Positions 1-8,112 of a stretch of DNA of 9,157 bases are shown here, one piece after another. Within the stretch, counting starts at the first letter, position 1, and each line of letters starts with the position of its first letter. Position numbers and translations under genes: made by a program. A model generated the notes under the pieces. That model saw only the letters and a list, made by a program, of their open reading frames with translations. It ran no database searches and was not told the origin of the DNA. The stretch is from Paracoccaceae bacterium (GTDB lineage Bacteria; Pseudomonadota; Alphaproteobacteria; Rhodobacterales; Rhodobacteraceae). The stretch is from positions 1 to 9,157 of the forward strand of contig PWWF01000138.1 of assembly GCA_003561595.1 (NCBI GenBank), in the 5' to 3' direction.

Positions 1-1278
<1,278 letters not shown>

Positions 1279-1558
1279 GTCGCAAAGTTCCGCATGAATC
1301 CGGTCTCTATGAGCCGATAAACGCGCTTTGAGCCGTCCGCTCGATAGTACTTTCTGTGCGGGGCCTGAATGGCCGCTTTGGTAAAGCCGCGTTGCAGCAT
1401 GCCTCCAACGCCGACAGGCCGCAAAGGGCCAGAATGTGTCGATCCGGGTGCCGCCCTATTGCTAAACCTGGCGACTGCGTTCTCGAATATGATCTGCTCC
1501 ATGGCTGACGATGTCTGCGGAAGTGGCTCTTGAAGGCGGTGACTGATGTCGAAACGGA
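1279..1558. other. Non-coding gap between convergent genes
   Basis: These 280 bases separate the alcohol dehydrogenase stop from the stop of the second permease. Plus-strand frames are broken by stops. On the minus strand an open frame from an ATG at 1500-1502 runs about 95 codons and ends inside the antisense of the dehydrogenase gene. It has no recognised domain and no clear ribosome binding site, so I do not call it a gene. I found no convincing terminator hairpin with a T-run on either strand, although both flanking genes end here. The sequence may be degraded or intergenic repeat material (inference). Confidence 0.5.
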
Positions 1559-2500
1559 CTAGCGTTCGCCGCGGCGATAGGGCTTCATCAGAGCCTGTGG
1601 CACGCGCGCGCGTCGCGCCATGACGGCCAGCACGGCTATCGCCGCGACATAGGGGGCCATCAGGAACAACTGATACGGGATCGCATCTTCGAGTGCGGAT
1701 TGCAGGCGTAGCTGATAGGCATCGACCAACGCAAACAGCAGCGCCCCTGTCAGCGCCCAACCGGGCCGCCACGACGCGAACACCACCAGCGCGATACAGA
1801 CCCAGCCGCGCCCCTGGATCATTGTCGGAAAGAAGCTGTTGAAGGCCGAAAGCGTGAGAAACGCACCGCCCATCGCCATCAGCGCGCTGCCTGCCATGAT
1901 GCAGGCAAAACGCACGCGAACCGGGTTCACGCCCTGGGCCTCGGCGGCGTGGGGGTTTTCGCCGGTCATGCGGATCGCCAGCCCCAAGGGTGTGCGAAAC
2001 AGCACATACATCATCACGAACGCCACCGCGATGGCCAGATAGGTGGGCGCAGTCTGACTGGACAGCACGGGCCCCAGAAACGGGATGTCGCCTATGGGGC
2101 CCAGCTCCACCGGCTGAAACGGCCGGATTGTGGGCGGAGACCCTTCTATCTGGACGCTCAGGCGGAAGATGAAATAGGCCAGAGAGGATGCAAACAACGT
2201 GATCCCCAGCCCCGTCACATGCTGCGACAGACCCAGTGGCACAGTCAATACCGCGTGTAGCAGGCCGAACAGCGCCCCCGACAGTGCGGCAACCGCCAAC
2301 CCTGTCCACAGCCCGGCGCCATTGTAAACGGCCAGCCAGCCGATCAGGGCACCAAAGGCCATGATCCCCTCGATCCCGAGGTTCAGCACCCCCGCGCGCT
2401 CGCACAAAAGCGCGCCCAGCGTGCCGAAAATCAGCGGGGTTGCGATCCGCAGCACGGCCTCCCACAGTCCTTCCGAGCCAAGGATCGCTATCAGTTCCAT
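1559..2500 (-). CDS. BMP-type nucleoside ABC transporter, permease subunit 2
   Basis: This is a 313-aa polytopic inner-membrane protein of the branched-chain amino acid/ribose type permease superfamily (BPD_transp_2), like B. subtilis YufQ/NupQ or L. lactis NupC. The conserved stretch ERAGVLNLGIEGIM lies at residues 34-47. Hydrophobic segments are visible around 20-32, 45-58, 66-89, 95-112, 152-168, 198-218, 232-243, 248-262 and 278-295. LGLAIRMTGENPHAAEAQG (172-190) fits the cytoplasmic loop that contacts the ATPase. The positively charged tail (RRARVPQALMKPYRRGER) is expected to be cytoplasmic. Its ATG shares one base with the TAA stop of permease 1 (TAATG), implying translational coupling. 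It is the last gene of the cluster. The family call is strong; the transported molecule is inferred from the neighbours. Confidence 0.93.
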   Translation of the reverse strand: MELIAILGSEGLWEAVLRIATPLIFGTLGALLCERAGVLNLGIEGIMAFGALIGWLAVYNGAGLWTGLAVAALSGALFGLLHAVLTVPLGLSQHVTGLGITLFASSLAYFIFRLSVQIEGSPPTIRPFQPVELGPIGDIPFLGPVLSSQTAPTYLAIAVAFVMMYVLFRTPLGLAIRMTGENPHAAEAQGVNPVRVRFACIMAGSALMAMGGAFLTLSAFNSFFPTMIQGRGWVCIALVVFASWRPGWALTGALLFALVDAYQLRLQSALEDAIPYQLFLMAPYVAAIAVLAVMARRARVPQALMKPYRRGER

Positions 2501-3549
2501 TACCAGCGCACCCTGTATTGCGTGAAGAACAGCGCCACCAGCATGGTCAGCAGCGACAAGGCCACTGTCACATCGGCAATGAAGCTGGGCACGCCCACAG
2601 CGCGGCTCATACCGTCGGCGCCGATGAACATTATTGCGGCGAAACAGGCCGCCAGGATCACGCCCAGCGGGTTGAGGTTCGCCAGCATGGCAATCACGAT
2701 CCCCGAATAGCCGAAGCCGGGCGAGATATCGGTGGTCACATTGCCCCGCACGCCCATCACCTGGATCGCGCCCGCAAGCCCCGCCAACCCGCCCGAGATG
2801 CAGGCCACCAGCACCAGCGTGCGCCCCAGCGGCACCCCGGCAAAGCGCGCGGCGCCCGCGTTGTATCCGGCGGCCTTGGATTGCAGCCCGAAAACCGTGC
2901 GCGCCTGGATCAGATAGACCACCACGGCCAGCAGCAACGCGACAATCAGCCCGGCGTGGAGCCGCGTGCGCTCCATCAGCCGGGGCAGCGTGGCGTTATC
3001 GGCTACCGGCACCGATTGCGGCCAGCCAAAGGCCATCGGGTCGCGCAGCGCGCCCTCGACCATCATTGACACGAACAGTAGCGCCACGAAGTTCAGCAGG
3101 AGGGTGCTGACGACCTCATCCACCTGAAAGCCTTGCCGCAAACCCAGCGCCACCAGCATCAGCGCCATGCCACCCAGCGCCCCCACCACGAACAGGATCG
3201 GGATCGCAATCGCCGAGGGCAGCCCCGCGGTTAACTCGGAGCCCACTGCAGCCACGGCGATGGCGCCGATCAGGAACTGCCCCTCGCCGCCGATATTCCA
3301 CAACCGCGCGCGAAAGGCGACCGCCGCCGCGAGCCCGGTCAGGATCAGCGGGGTGGCGCGGGTCAACGTTTCGGCAATGGACGAGCGCGAGCCGAATGCG
3401 CCCACGAGGATGAAGCGATAGGCCTCGATCACCGAGGCCCCGGCCAGCGCGATCAGCCCCCCGGACAACACCAGCGCGGCCGCGATTGCTGCCACAGGGG
3501 CGCAGATCATCAGGGCGGTCGAGCGGGTCTCGCGCAGTTCAAACCGCAT
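2500..3549 (-). CDS. BMP-type nucleoside ABC transporter, permease subunit 1
   Basis: This 349-aa inner-membrane permease partners the protein encoded just downstream (YufP/NupP or NupB-like). It opens with a short basic stretch and a first membrane segment at about 11-37. It then shows the family hallmark ARLWNIGGEGQFLIG at 81-95. Further hydrophobic segments lie near 96-108, 113-136, 147-164, 199-214, 243-265, 282-307 and 326-343. SKAAGYNAGAARFAGV (224-239) is the likely ATPase-contact loop. A longer frame begins at 3576. I chose the ATG at 3547-3549 because GAAGG lies 8 bases upstream and the overlap with the ATPase stop is then only 11 bases. The stop shares one base with the next start. 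The two permeases are distinct paralogues, as expected for a heterodimeric channel. Confidence 0.93.
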   Translation of the reverse strand: MRFELRETRSTALMICAPVAAIAAALVLSGGLIALAGASVIEAYRFILVGAFGSRSSIAETLTRATPLILTGLAAAVAFRARLWNIGGEGQFLIGAIAVAAVGSELTAGLPSAIAIPILFVVGALGGMALMLVALGLRQGFQVDEVVSTLLLNFVALLFVSMMVEGALRDPMAFGWPQSVPVADNATLPRLMERTRLHAGLIVALLLAVVVYLIQARTVFGLQSKAAGYNAGAARFAGVPLGRTLVLVACISGGLAGLAGAIQVMGVRGNVTTDISPGFGYSGIVIAMLANLNPLGVILAACFAAIMFIGADGMSRAVGVPSFIADVTVALSLLTMLVALFFTQYRVRW

Positions 3550-5071
3550 CGCGGACACCTTCGGTCGTCCAGTCACCCGCCATCATAAGGCCCAACTTGC
3601 GGGCATCGGCCTCTTCCGCCTCGATTTCGGGCGAGAGCCTGCCGCCGACAATGGCACGGATCCGGTCGGCGAGGTTGATGACCTCGTCCAGATCCTCGGA
3701 GATCAGCAGCACCGCCGCCCCGGCGGCGCGGGCCTCCAGCAGGCGCGCATGTACAGCGGCTATCGCGCCTTCGTCCAGCCCGCGCGTGGGCTGCGCCGCG
3801 ATCAACACGCGCGGCGCGTCGATCAGGTTCCGGCCCAGGATCAGCTTTTGCATATTGCCACCAGACAGCAGTTGCGTGCGATGATCCGGCCCGCCACCGC
3901 GTACATCGAACCCCTCGATCACCTTTTGCGTATAGTCCCGCGCGGCGGCCCGGTCGATCACGCCAAGACGTGAAAACCGCCGCGACCCGATCCGTTCCAG
4001 CGTTGCGTTTTCCCACAAGGTCAGTTCACCCACCACGCCCTCATGGTTGCGATCCTCGGCGATGCGCCCGACGCCCGCGCGCACAAGCGCGGGCACATCC
4101 GCGCGGGTGATGCGACGGCCAAGGATCGTCAGCGCGCCCGCACCGGGGGCCACAACGCCTGACATCACCTGCCCCAGCGTGGACTGCCCATTGCCCGACA
4201 CACCAACAATGCCCAGCGTCTCGCCCGCGCGCAGCGTGAAGCTGACATCATGCAACCCGGTCGCGCCCCTGCGGCGCACGCTCAGATTGCGTGCCTCGAC
4301 GACAACATCACCGGGGGTAGCCGGCGCGCGTACCGGACGGGTGATCCGGCGACCGACCATCAGCTCGGCCAGCTCTTCCTTGCTGGTCTCGGCGGGGCGA
4401 CGCTCTGCCACCACGCGGCCCCGACGCAGGACAACCACCCGGTCGGCGGCCTCCATCACCTCATGTAGCTTGTGGGAAATGAAGATCAGCGACACCCCAT
4501 CGCGCGCCATGCCGCGCAGCGTCTGATAAAGATGTCGTGCCTCGGGCGGGGTCAGCACGGCGGTGGGCTCATCCAGAATCAGGATGCGTGCCTGATTGTA
4601 CAAAGCCTTGAGGATCTCGACCCGTTGCTGTTCGCCCACCGACAGATCACCCACCCGGCGGTCAGGATCGACGCGCAAAGCGAACCGTTCAGCGAGCGAC
4701 ATCAGCTTGCGCCGCGCCGCCGCCATACCCGCGCGCGGACGCCACAGGCGCTCGGTGCCTGTCATGACATTTTCAAGCACGGTCAGGTTCTCGGCCAGCG
4801 AGAAATGCTGATGCACCATCCCGACCCCCGCTTCTATCGCGGCGCGGGGATTGCCGGGGGGCAACGCCCGGCCTTCAACCTCTACTGTGCCGCGGTCGGC
4901 ACTGTAATGGCCGAACAGGATCGACATGAGCGTGGTCTTGCCCGCGCCATTCTCGCCCAGCAATGCCAGCACCTCACCGCGTCTCAGACTGAGCGAGATG
5001 TCGTCATTGGCAAGCGTCTCACCGAACCGCCGGGTGATCCCCGACAGGCGCAGTGCAATGGGCTGTGACAT
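3539..5071 (-). CDS. BMP-type nucleoside ABC transporter, double ATPase subunit
   Basis: This 510-aa protein has two fused nucleotide-binding domains, as in RbsA, YufO/NupO and NupA, and would power uptake from the cytoplasmic face. Domain 1 is complete: Walker A GENGAGKTT (39-47), Q-loop Gln88, signature LSVGEQ (143-148), Walker B LILDE (164-168) and H-loop His200. Domain 2 is degenerate at catalytic positions. Its Walker A reads GVSGNGQST (290-298) with Gln for Lys. Its Walker B ends AAQ at 425-427 with Gln for the catalytic Glu, and Glu459 sits where the switch His would be. Its signature LSGGNMQK (402-409) is intact. This asymmetry is typical of the family, so probably one competent ATP site forms from domain 1 plus the domain 2 signature. 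The ATG at 5069-5071 follows AGGA closely. The gene lies 32 bases after the binding-protein gene and overlaps permease 1 by 11 bases. Confidence 0.96.
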   Translation of the reverse strand: MSQPIALRLSGITRRFGETLANDDISLSLRRGEVLALLGENGAGKTTLMSILFGHYSADRGTVEVEGRALPPGNPRAAIEAGVGMVHQHFSLAENLTVLENVMTGTERLWRPRAGMAAARRKLMSLAERFALRVDPDRRVGDLSVGEQQRVEILKALYNQARILILDEPTAVLTPPEARHLYQTLRGMARDGVSLIFISHKLHEVMEAADRVVVLRRGRVVAERRPAETSKEELAELMVGRRITRPVRAPATPGDVVVEARNLSVRRRGATGLHDVSFTLRAGETLGIVGVSGNGQSTLGQVMSGVVAPGAGALTILGRRITRADVPALVRAGVGRIAEDRNHEGVVGELTLWENATLERIGSRRFSRLGVIDRAAARDYTQKVIEGFDVRGGGPDHRTQLLSGGNMQKLILGRNLIDAPRVLIAAQPTRGLDEGAIAAVHARLLEARAAGAAVLLISEDLDEVINLADRIRAIVGGRLSPEIEAEEADARKLGLMMAGDWTTEGVRDAV

Positions 5072-5103
5072 GTTGGTCCTGCCCCCCCCGGCAGCGGTCA
5101 GGC

Positions 5104-6102
5104 TCAGCCGGGTTCGTCCAGGTTGACGGGCACTTCGAATGTGCCGTTGATGATCTCTTCGCGCCGCGCCAGCATCCGCTCCAGCGCCTCAGACGGGATC
5201 ATGCTTTCGACATAGCTGATATCACTGCCGCCCTGCGCCAGCAGGCTGAACTCTGTATAGTCGCGACCGGTAGGATTGCCCGCGCGCACATCCTCTATTG
5301 CCGCATCGAGCTTGGCGCGAAACACCCACATCGCATTGGCGAATATCGTCTCGGGGTAGCGGTCGCTGTAATCGATCAGCGAGCCTACGGCGGGGATACC
5401 GCGCTGTTCTGCGGCATCTGCCGTGCCGATCCGTTCGCCAAACAGGATATCCGCGCCGGAATCGATCTGCGCCAGCCCGGCTTCGCGTGCGCGCGGCGGG
5501 TCGAAGAAGGTTCCGATGAACGTCACCAGATGCCGCGCATCCGGGTTGGTTTCCAGCACGCCAGCCTCGAACGCGTTGATCAGCAGGTTGACCTCGGGGA
5601 TCGGGACCGCACCGACCGAGCCCACAACGCCGCTTTCGGTCATTTCGCCCGCCAGCATCCCGGCAAGATAGGCGCCGTCATGGTTCCACGTGCCAAAGGT
5701 GCCGAAATTCTCGCCATGGGGCTCGCCGCTCGAGCCCATCAGAAAGGCCACATCGGGAAAGTCATCGGCCACCGCGCGCGCATCGCGTTCCACGGCATAG
5801 GCTTCGCCAACAATCAGATCCACACCCTGCTCGGCAAATTCGCGCATGACGCGCGGGTAATCCGTGCCCGAAATGCCCTCGGAAAAACTGTACTCGATCA
5901 CGCCCTCGGCGGCGGCCTGGGTCAGCGCTTCGTGCAGGCGCGAATTCCACGCATTTTCCACCGGCGAGGCATGGATACCCACCACCCGCAACGGTTCATC
6001 CGCCAGTGCGGGAGCAAGAACGCTTGCGCCAAGTGCGATTGCCGTAGCCCCCAGCAGCAGCGTGCGGCGCGAGGCGCGCGTCTGGTTGATGTGTGTCGTC
6101 AT
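5104..6102 (-). CDS. BMP-family substrate-binding protein, predicted Tat export
   Basis: This 332-aa periplasmic receptor belongs to the basic membrane protein (BMP/PnrA-like) family, whose characterised members bind purine or pyrimidine nucleosides. The precursor starts with ASRRTLLLGA (residues 10-19), resembling the twin-arginine signal S-R-R-x-F-L-K. A hydrophobic stretch follows, with a likely cleavage site APALA|DEP after residue 34. There is no lipobox Cys, unlike lipoprotein homologues in Firmicutes and spirochaetes. The mature part shows family features: RVVGIHASPVENAWNSR (39-55), SGTDYPRVMREFAEQGVDLI (78-97), FPDVAFLMGSSG (115-126), AYLAGMLAGEMTESG (144-158), the PPRAREAGLAQIDSGADIL stretch (202-220) and YPETIFANAMWVF (249-261). 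An in-frame upstream start (6180) was rejected because the ATG at 6102 has a good ribosome binding site and yields a clean signal peptide. The exact ligand is unknown. Confidence 0.93.
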   Translation of the reverse strand: MTTHINQTRASRRTLLLGATAIALGASVLAPALADEPLRVVGIHASPVENAWNSRLHEALTQAAAEGVIEYSFSEGISGTDYPRVMREFAEQGVDLIVGEAYAVERDARAVADDFPDVAFLMGSSGEPHGENFGTFGTWNHDGAYLAGMLAGEMTESGVVGSVGAVPIPEVNLLINAFEAGVLETNPDARHLVTFIGTFFDPPRAREAGLAQIDSGADILFGERIGTADAAEQRGIPAVGSLIDYSDRYPETIFANAMWVFRAKLDAAIEDVRAGNPTGRDYTEFSLLAQGGSDISYVESMIPSEALERMLARREEIINGTFEVPVNLDEPG

Positions 6103-6109
6103 GTCAAAT

Positions 6110-6115
6110 CCCCCT
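6110..6115 (-). promoter_or_regulatory. Ribosome binding site of the BMP binding protein
   Basis: On the minus strand AGGGGG lies 7 bases before the ATG at 6102. It supports this start over the upstream in-frame ATG at 6180, which would add 26 unlikely residues before the signal peptide. Confidence 0.65.
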
Positions 6116-6169
6116 GCCCGCGACTGGCTTTGATCTGCGCCAGCGCATTTTTTTCTGCATGTGGCCCTG

Positions 6170-6199
6170 ATTTTACCCATCGGTCAAAGATTATGGCAA
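6170..6199 (-). promoter_or_regulatory. Candidate sigma-70 promoter for the transporter genes
   Basis: On the minus strand TTGCCA (6194-6199) and TAAAAT (6170-6175) are separated by 18 bases. They match the -35 and -10 consensus in four and five of six positions. The candidate lies in the 138-base gap between the deaminase stop and the binding-protein start, the only sizeable gap inside the cluster. It would give a leader of about 60 bases. It may allow the transporter genes to be expressed apart from the deaminase. This is a pattern match by eye only. Confidence 0.4.
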
Positions 6200-6240
6200 G
6201 CTGGAATCGTGCCGGGTGCGAGGGTGGCCATCGTTGATGC

Positions 6241-7530
6241 CTATTCCGCAGGCGGTGCAATCGTCGAGACGTCCAGATCACGCGAGCGTCCAGGCAAGGA
6301 CAGGTGCGTGATCTCCGCAGGGGTCTCGGCGATGATCTGGCCTGCCCGGATAACATGGAGCCTGCGCGCGCGCAGGCGCATCGCCTCCAGCGGGTCGCGC
6401 GCCTGTAGCACGACCAGATCGGCGCGGCAGCCCGGCGCGATGCCGTAGTCCCGCAAGCCCATGATCCGCGCAGGGTTCGTCGTCACGGCATCAAAGGCTT
6501 GCTGCCGCGCCGCGACCGAAGTCATCTGCGCCACATGCACGCCCATCTGCGCCACTTCGAGCATGTCGCCAGACCCCATCGGATACCAGGGATCCATCAC
6601 GCAATCATGGCCAAAGGCGACATTGAGTCCGGCCTCCATCAACTCAGGCACACGCGTCAGCCCGCGCCGCTTGGGGTAGCTGTCATGGCGCCCCTGCAGC
6701 GTGATGTTGATCAGCGGATTGGCGATGACATGCAACTGCGCCTCGGCCATCAGCGGAATCAGCTTTGAGACGTAGTAGTTGTCCATGGAATGCATCGACG
6801 TCAGATGCGAGCCCGCGACCCGGCCCTGTAACCCGTTGCGGATGGTTTCCGCCGCCAGCGTCTCGACATGTCGAGACATCGGGTCGTCACTCTCATCACA
6901 ATGCATGTCCACCAGCAGGCCACGTTCCGCCGCGATCCGGCATAGCTCTGCGACAGAGGCCGCGCCTTCGGCCATGGTGCGTTCGAAATGAGGGATGCCG
7001 CCCACCACATCCAGCCCCATATCAAGCGCGCGCTCCAGCGCGGCGCGGGCGGCAGGTGCGCGGAAATAGCCATCTTGCGGGAATGCCACAAGCTGAAGGT
7101 CCAGATAGGGGCGCACGCGCTCGCGCACCTCGATCATTGCCTCGGCAGTGACAAGGCGCGGGTCGCTGACATCGACATGGCTGCGAACGGCCAGCAGCCC
7201 GCGGCTGACGGCCAGATCGCAATAGCGCAGCGCACGCTCGACCAGCCCCTCATGCGTGAGCGTGGGGCGCAACTCTCCCCAAAGCGCGATACCTTCGAGA
7301 AGCGTGCCCGAACGGTTCAGCCGGGGCATCCCGAGCGACAGGGTGGCATCCATGTGAAAATGCGCATCTATGAACGGGGGGGTGACCAGCCGCCCTGTCA
7401 CGTCGAGTTCCGATGCGCCTTGAGCCTCGATCGCTGGCGCAACCTGAGCGATCTGCGCGCCGGCAACCGCGATGTCTATGGGGCCACGACCATCGGGCAG
7501 GTTCGCATTGCGCAGCACGAGATCGGGCAT
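6241..7530 (-). CDS. CodA-like cytosine deaminase / amidohydrolase
   Basis: This 429-aa enzyme is close in length and sequence to E. coli cytosine deaminase CodA (427 aa), a cytoplasmic metal-dependent amidohydrolase that converts cytosine to uracil plus ammonia. By alignment the metal ligands are His57 and His59 (PPFIDAHFHMD), His210 (DMHCDE) and Asp309 (FGHDC). Glu213 is the proton-shuttle Glu and Gln152 (FPQDG) the substrate-contact Gln. His242 (GSHLTSMHS) matches CodA His246. NPLINITLQGRHDSYPKRRG (271-290) is almost as in CodA. The clear difference is Cys310 where CodA has Asp314, a position known to affect substrate preference. Cytosine, another pyrimidine or purine, or a related heterocycle are all possible, so I give no gene symbol. 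The gene heads the transporter cluster. The ATG at 7528-7530 was chosen over a TTG at 7551 because it has the better ribosome binding site and matches CodA in length. Confidence 0.9.
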   Translation of the reverse strand: MPDLVLRNANLPDGRGPIDIAVAGAQIAQVAPAIEAQGASELDVTGRLVTPPFIDAHFHMDATLSLGMPRLNRSGTLLEGIALWGELRPTLTHEGLVERALRYCDLAVSRGLLAVRSHVDVSDPRLVTAEAMIEVRERVRPYLDLQLVAFPQDGYFRAPAARAALERALDMGLDVVGGIPHFERTMAEGAASVAELCRIAAERGLLVDMHCDESDDPMSRHVETLAAETIRNGLQGRVAGSHLTSMHSMDNYYVSKLIPLMAEAQLHVIANPLINITLQGRHDSYPKRRGLTRVPELMEAGLNVAFGHDCVMDPWYPMGSGDMLEVAQMGVHVAQMTSVAARQQAFDAVTTNPARIMGLRDYGIAPGCRADLVVLQARDPLEAMRLRARRLHVIRAGQIIAETPAEITHLSLPGRSRDLDVSTIAPPAE

Positions 7531-7537
7531 GGGGGAA

Positions 7538-7546
7538 TCCTGTCCT
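7538..7546 (-). promoter_or_regulatory. Ribosome binding site deciding the deaminase start
   Basis: On the minus strand AGGACAGGA ends 7 bases before the ATG at 7530. It would lie inside the coding sequence if the upstream TTG at 7551 were used, so it argues for the ATG. Confidence 0.65.
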
Positions 7547-8112
7547 ATCAATCCGAAAGCGTGTCACCACGCTGCGCTGAGCTTACCCGGTTTGATAGCG
7601 GGTGCAAAGCTGCGCTCCGGCTGCAGCCACATCTAGGGAAGCGGCGCTGTCTCTTGCGCAGTTTCTAGGGCAATCGAGCTTCGGGAGGCATGACGGCGCG
7701 AACCTGAAGATATCCAGCCTCTTGGTTGAGGCAATGTCGACTGCTAAATCGGCCGCATAGCCTGCCCGGTTCAAGAAGCTGGTGCCAAGCCGCTGCAAGG
7801 CAGCAGGCGGCAATCGCATGCCGCATCCTGGGCTTTTCGGTCAAACGTTGCTCGCGTGCGCAACCTGCCGGAGCCCAGGTGCCCCCTGACTTCTGGTCGA
7901 TCCCTTGCCCCGACTGGCCACTGTCTGGACCTCGACGATCACGCTCTTGATGCCCCCGGGCGGAGTGTTACGATTCTGACCGTACAGTGAACAACACTGG
8001 CGCACCTGCTCCGGCGTGGCGCATCCATCGCAGAGCTGGGCGTGCAACGCTGTCGAAAGCGGGCATTGTGGGCGAGCGCCGATGAGCGGCAAGCACCGAA
8101 AGGCGATCCGGC
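7547..8112. other. Gene-poor region between divergent genes
   Basis: This stretch must carry the promoters of the deaminase cluster (leftward) and the methyltransferase (rightward), but I see no strong -35/-10 pair for either. Several short minus-strand frames (for example 7583-7819 and the left part of 7841-8242) lack recognisable domains and show no convincing start. On the plus strand, 7991-8041 encodes TTLAHLLRRGASIAELG directly after a stop. This resembles the C-terminal helix region of tyrosine recombinases, but the following residues do not continue the family pattern. The region looks like decayed or relaxed sequence. A short palindrome GGCTGCAGCC sits at 7619-7628. Confidence 0.45.

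Noticed and set aside
2440..3069. 209-codon open frame on the plus strand
   Set aside because: It is antisense to permease 1, rich in His, Gln and Arg as expected of a shadow frame, and has no domain.
6136..6154. Short inverted repeat (TGCGC-CA-GCGCA) followed by seven T, like a terminator on the plus strand
   Set aside because: The stem is only 4-5 base pairs with a tiny loop, and no plus-strand gene ends here. It lies in the leader of the minus-strand binding-protein gene.
5053..6237. 394-codon open frame on the plus strand
   Set aside because: It lies antisense to the BMP binding-protein gene, which has clear family motifs, a signal peptide and a ribosome binding site. Long antisense frames are common in GC-rich DNA, and this translation shows no known domain.
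6103..6240. Purine-type riboswitch ahead of the transporter genes
   Set aside because: The leader after the candidate promoter is only about 60 bases, and I see no conserved three-way junction pattern.
7583..7819. 78-codon minus-strand open frame
   Set aside because: No recognisable motif, and its codons show no family resemblance. It lies in the gene-poor region.
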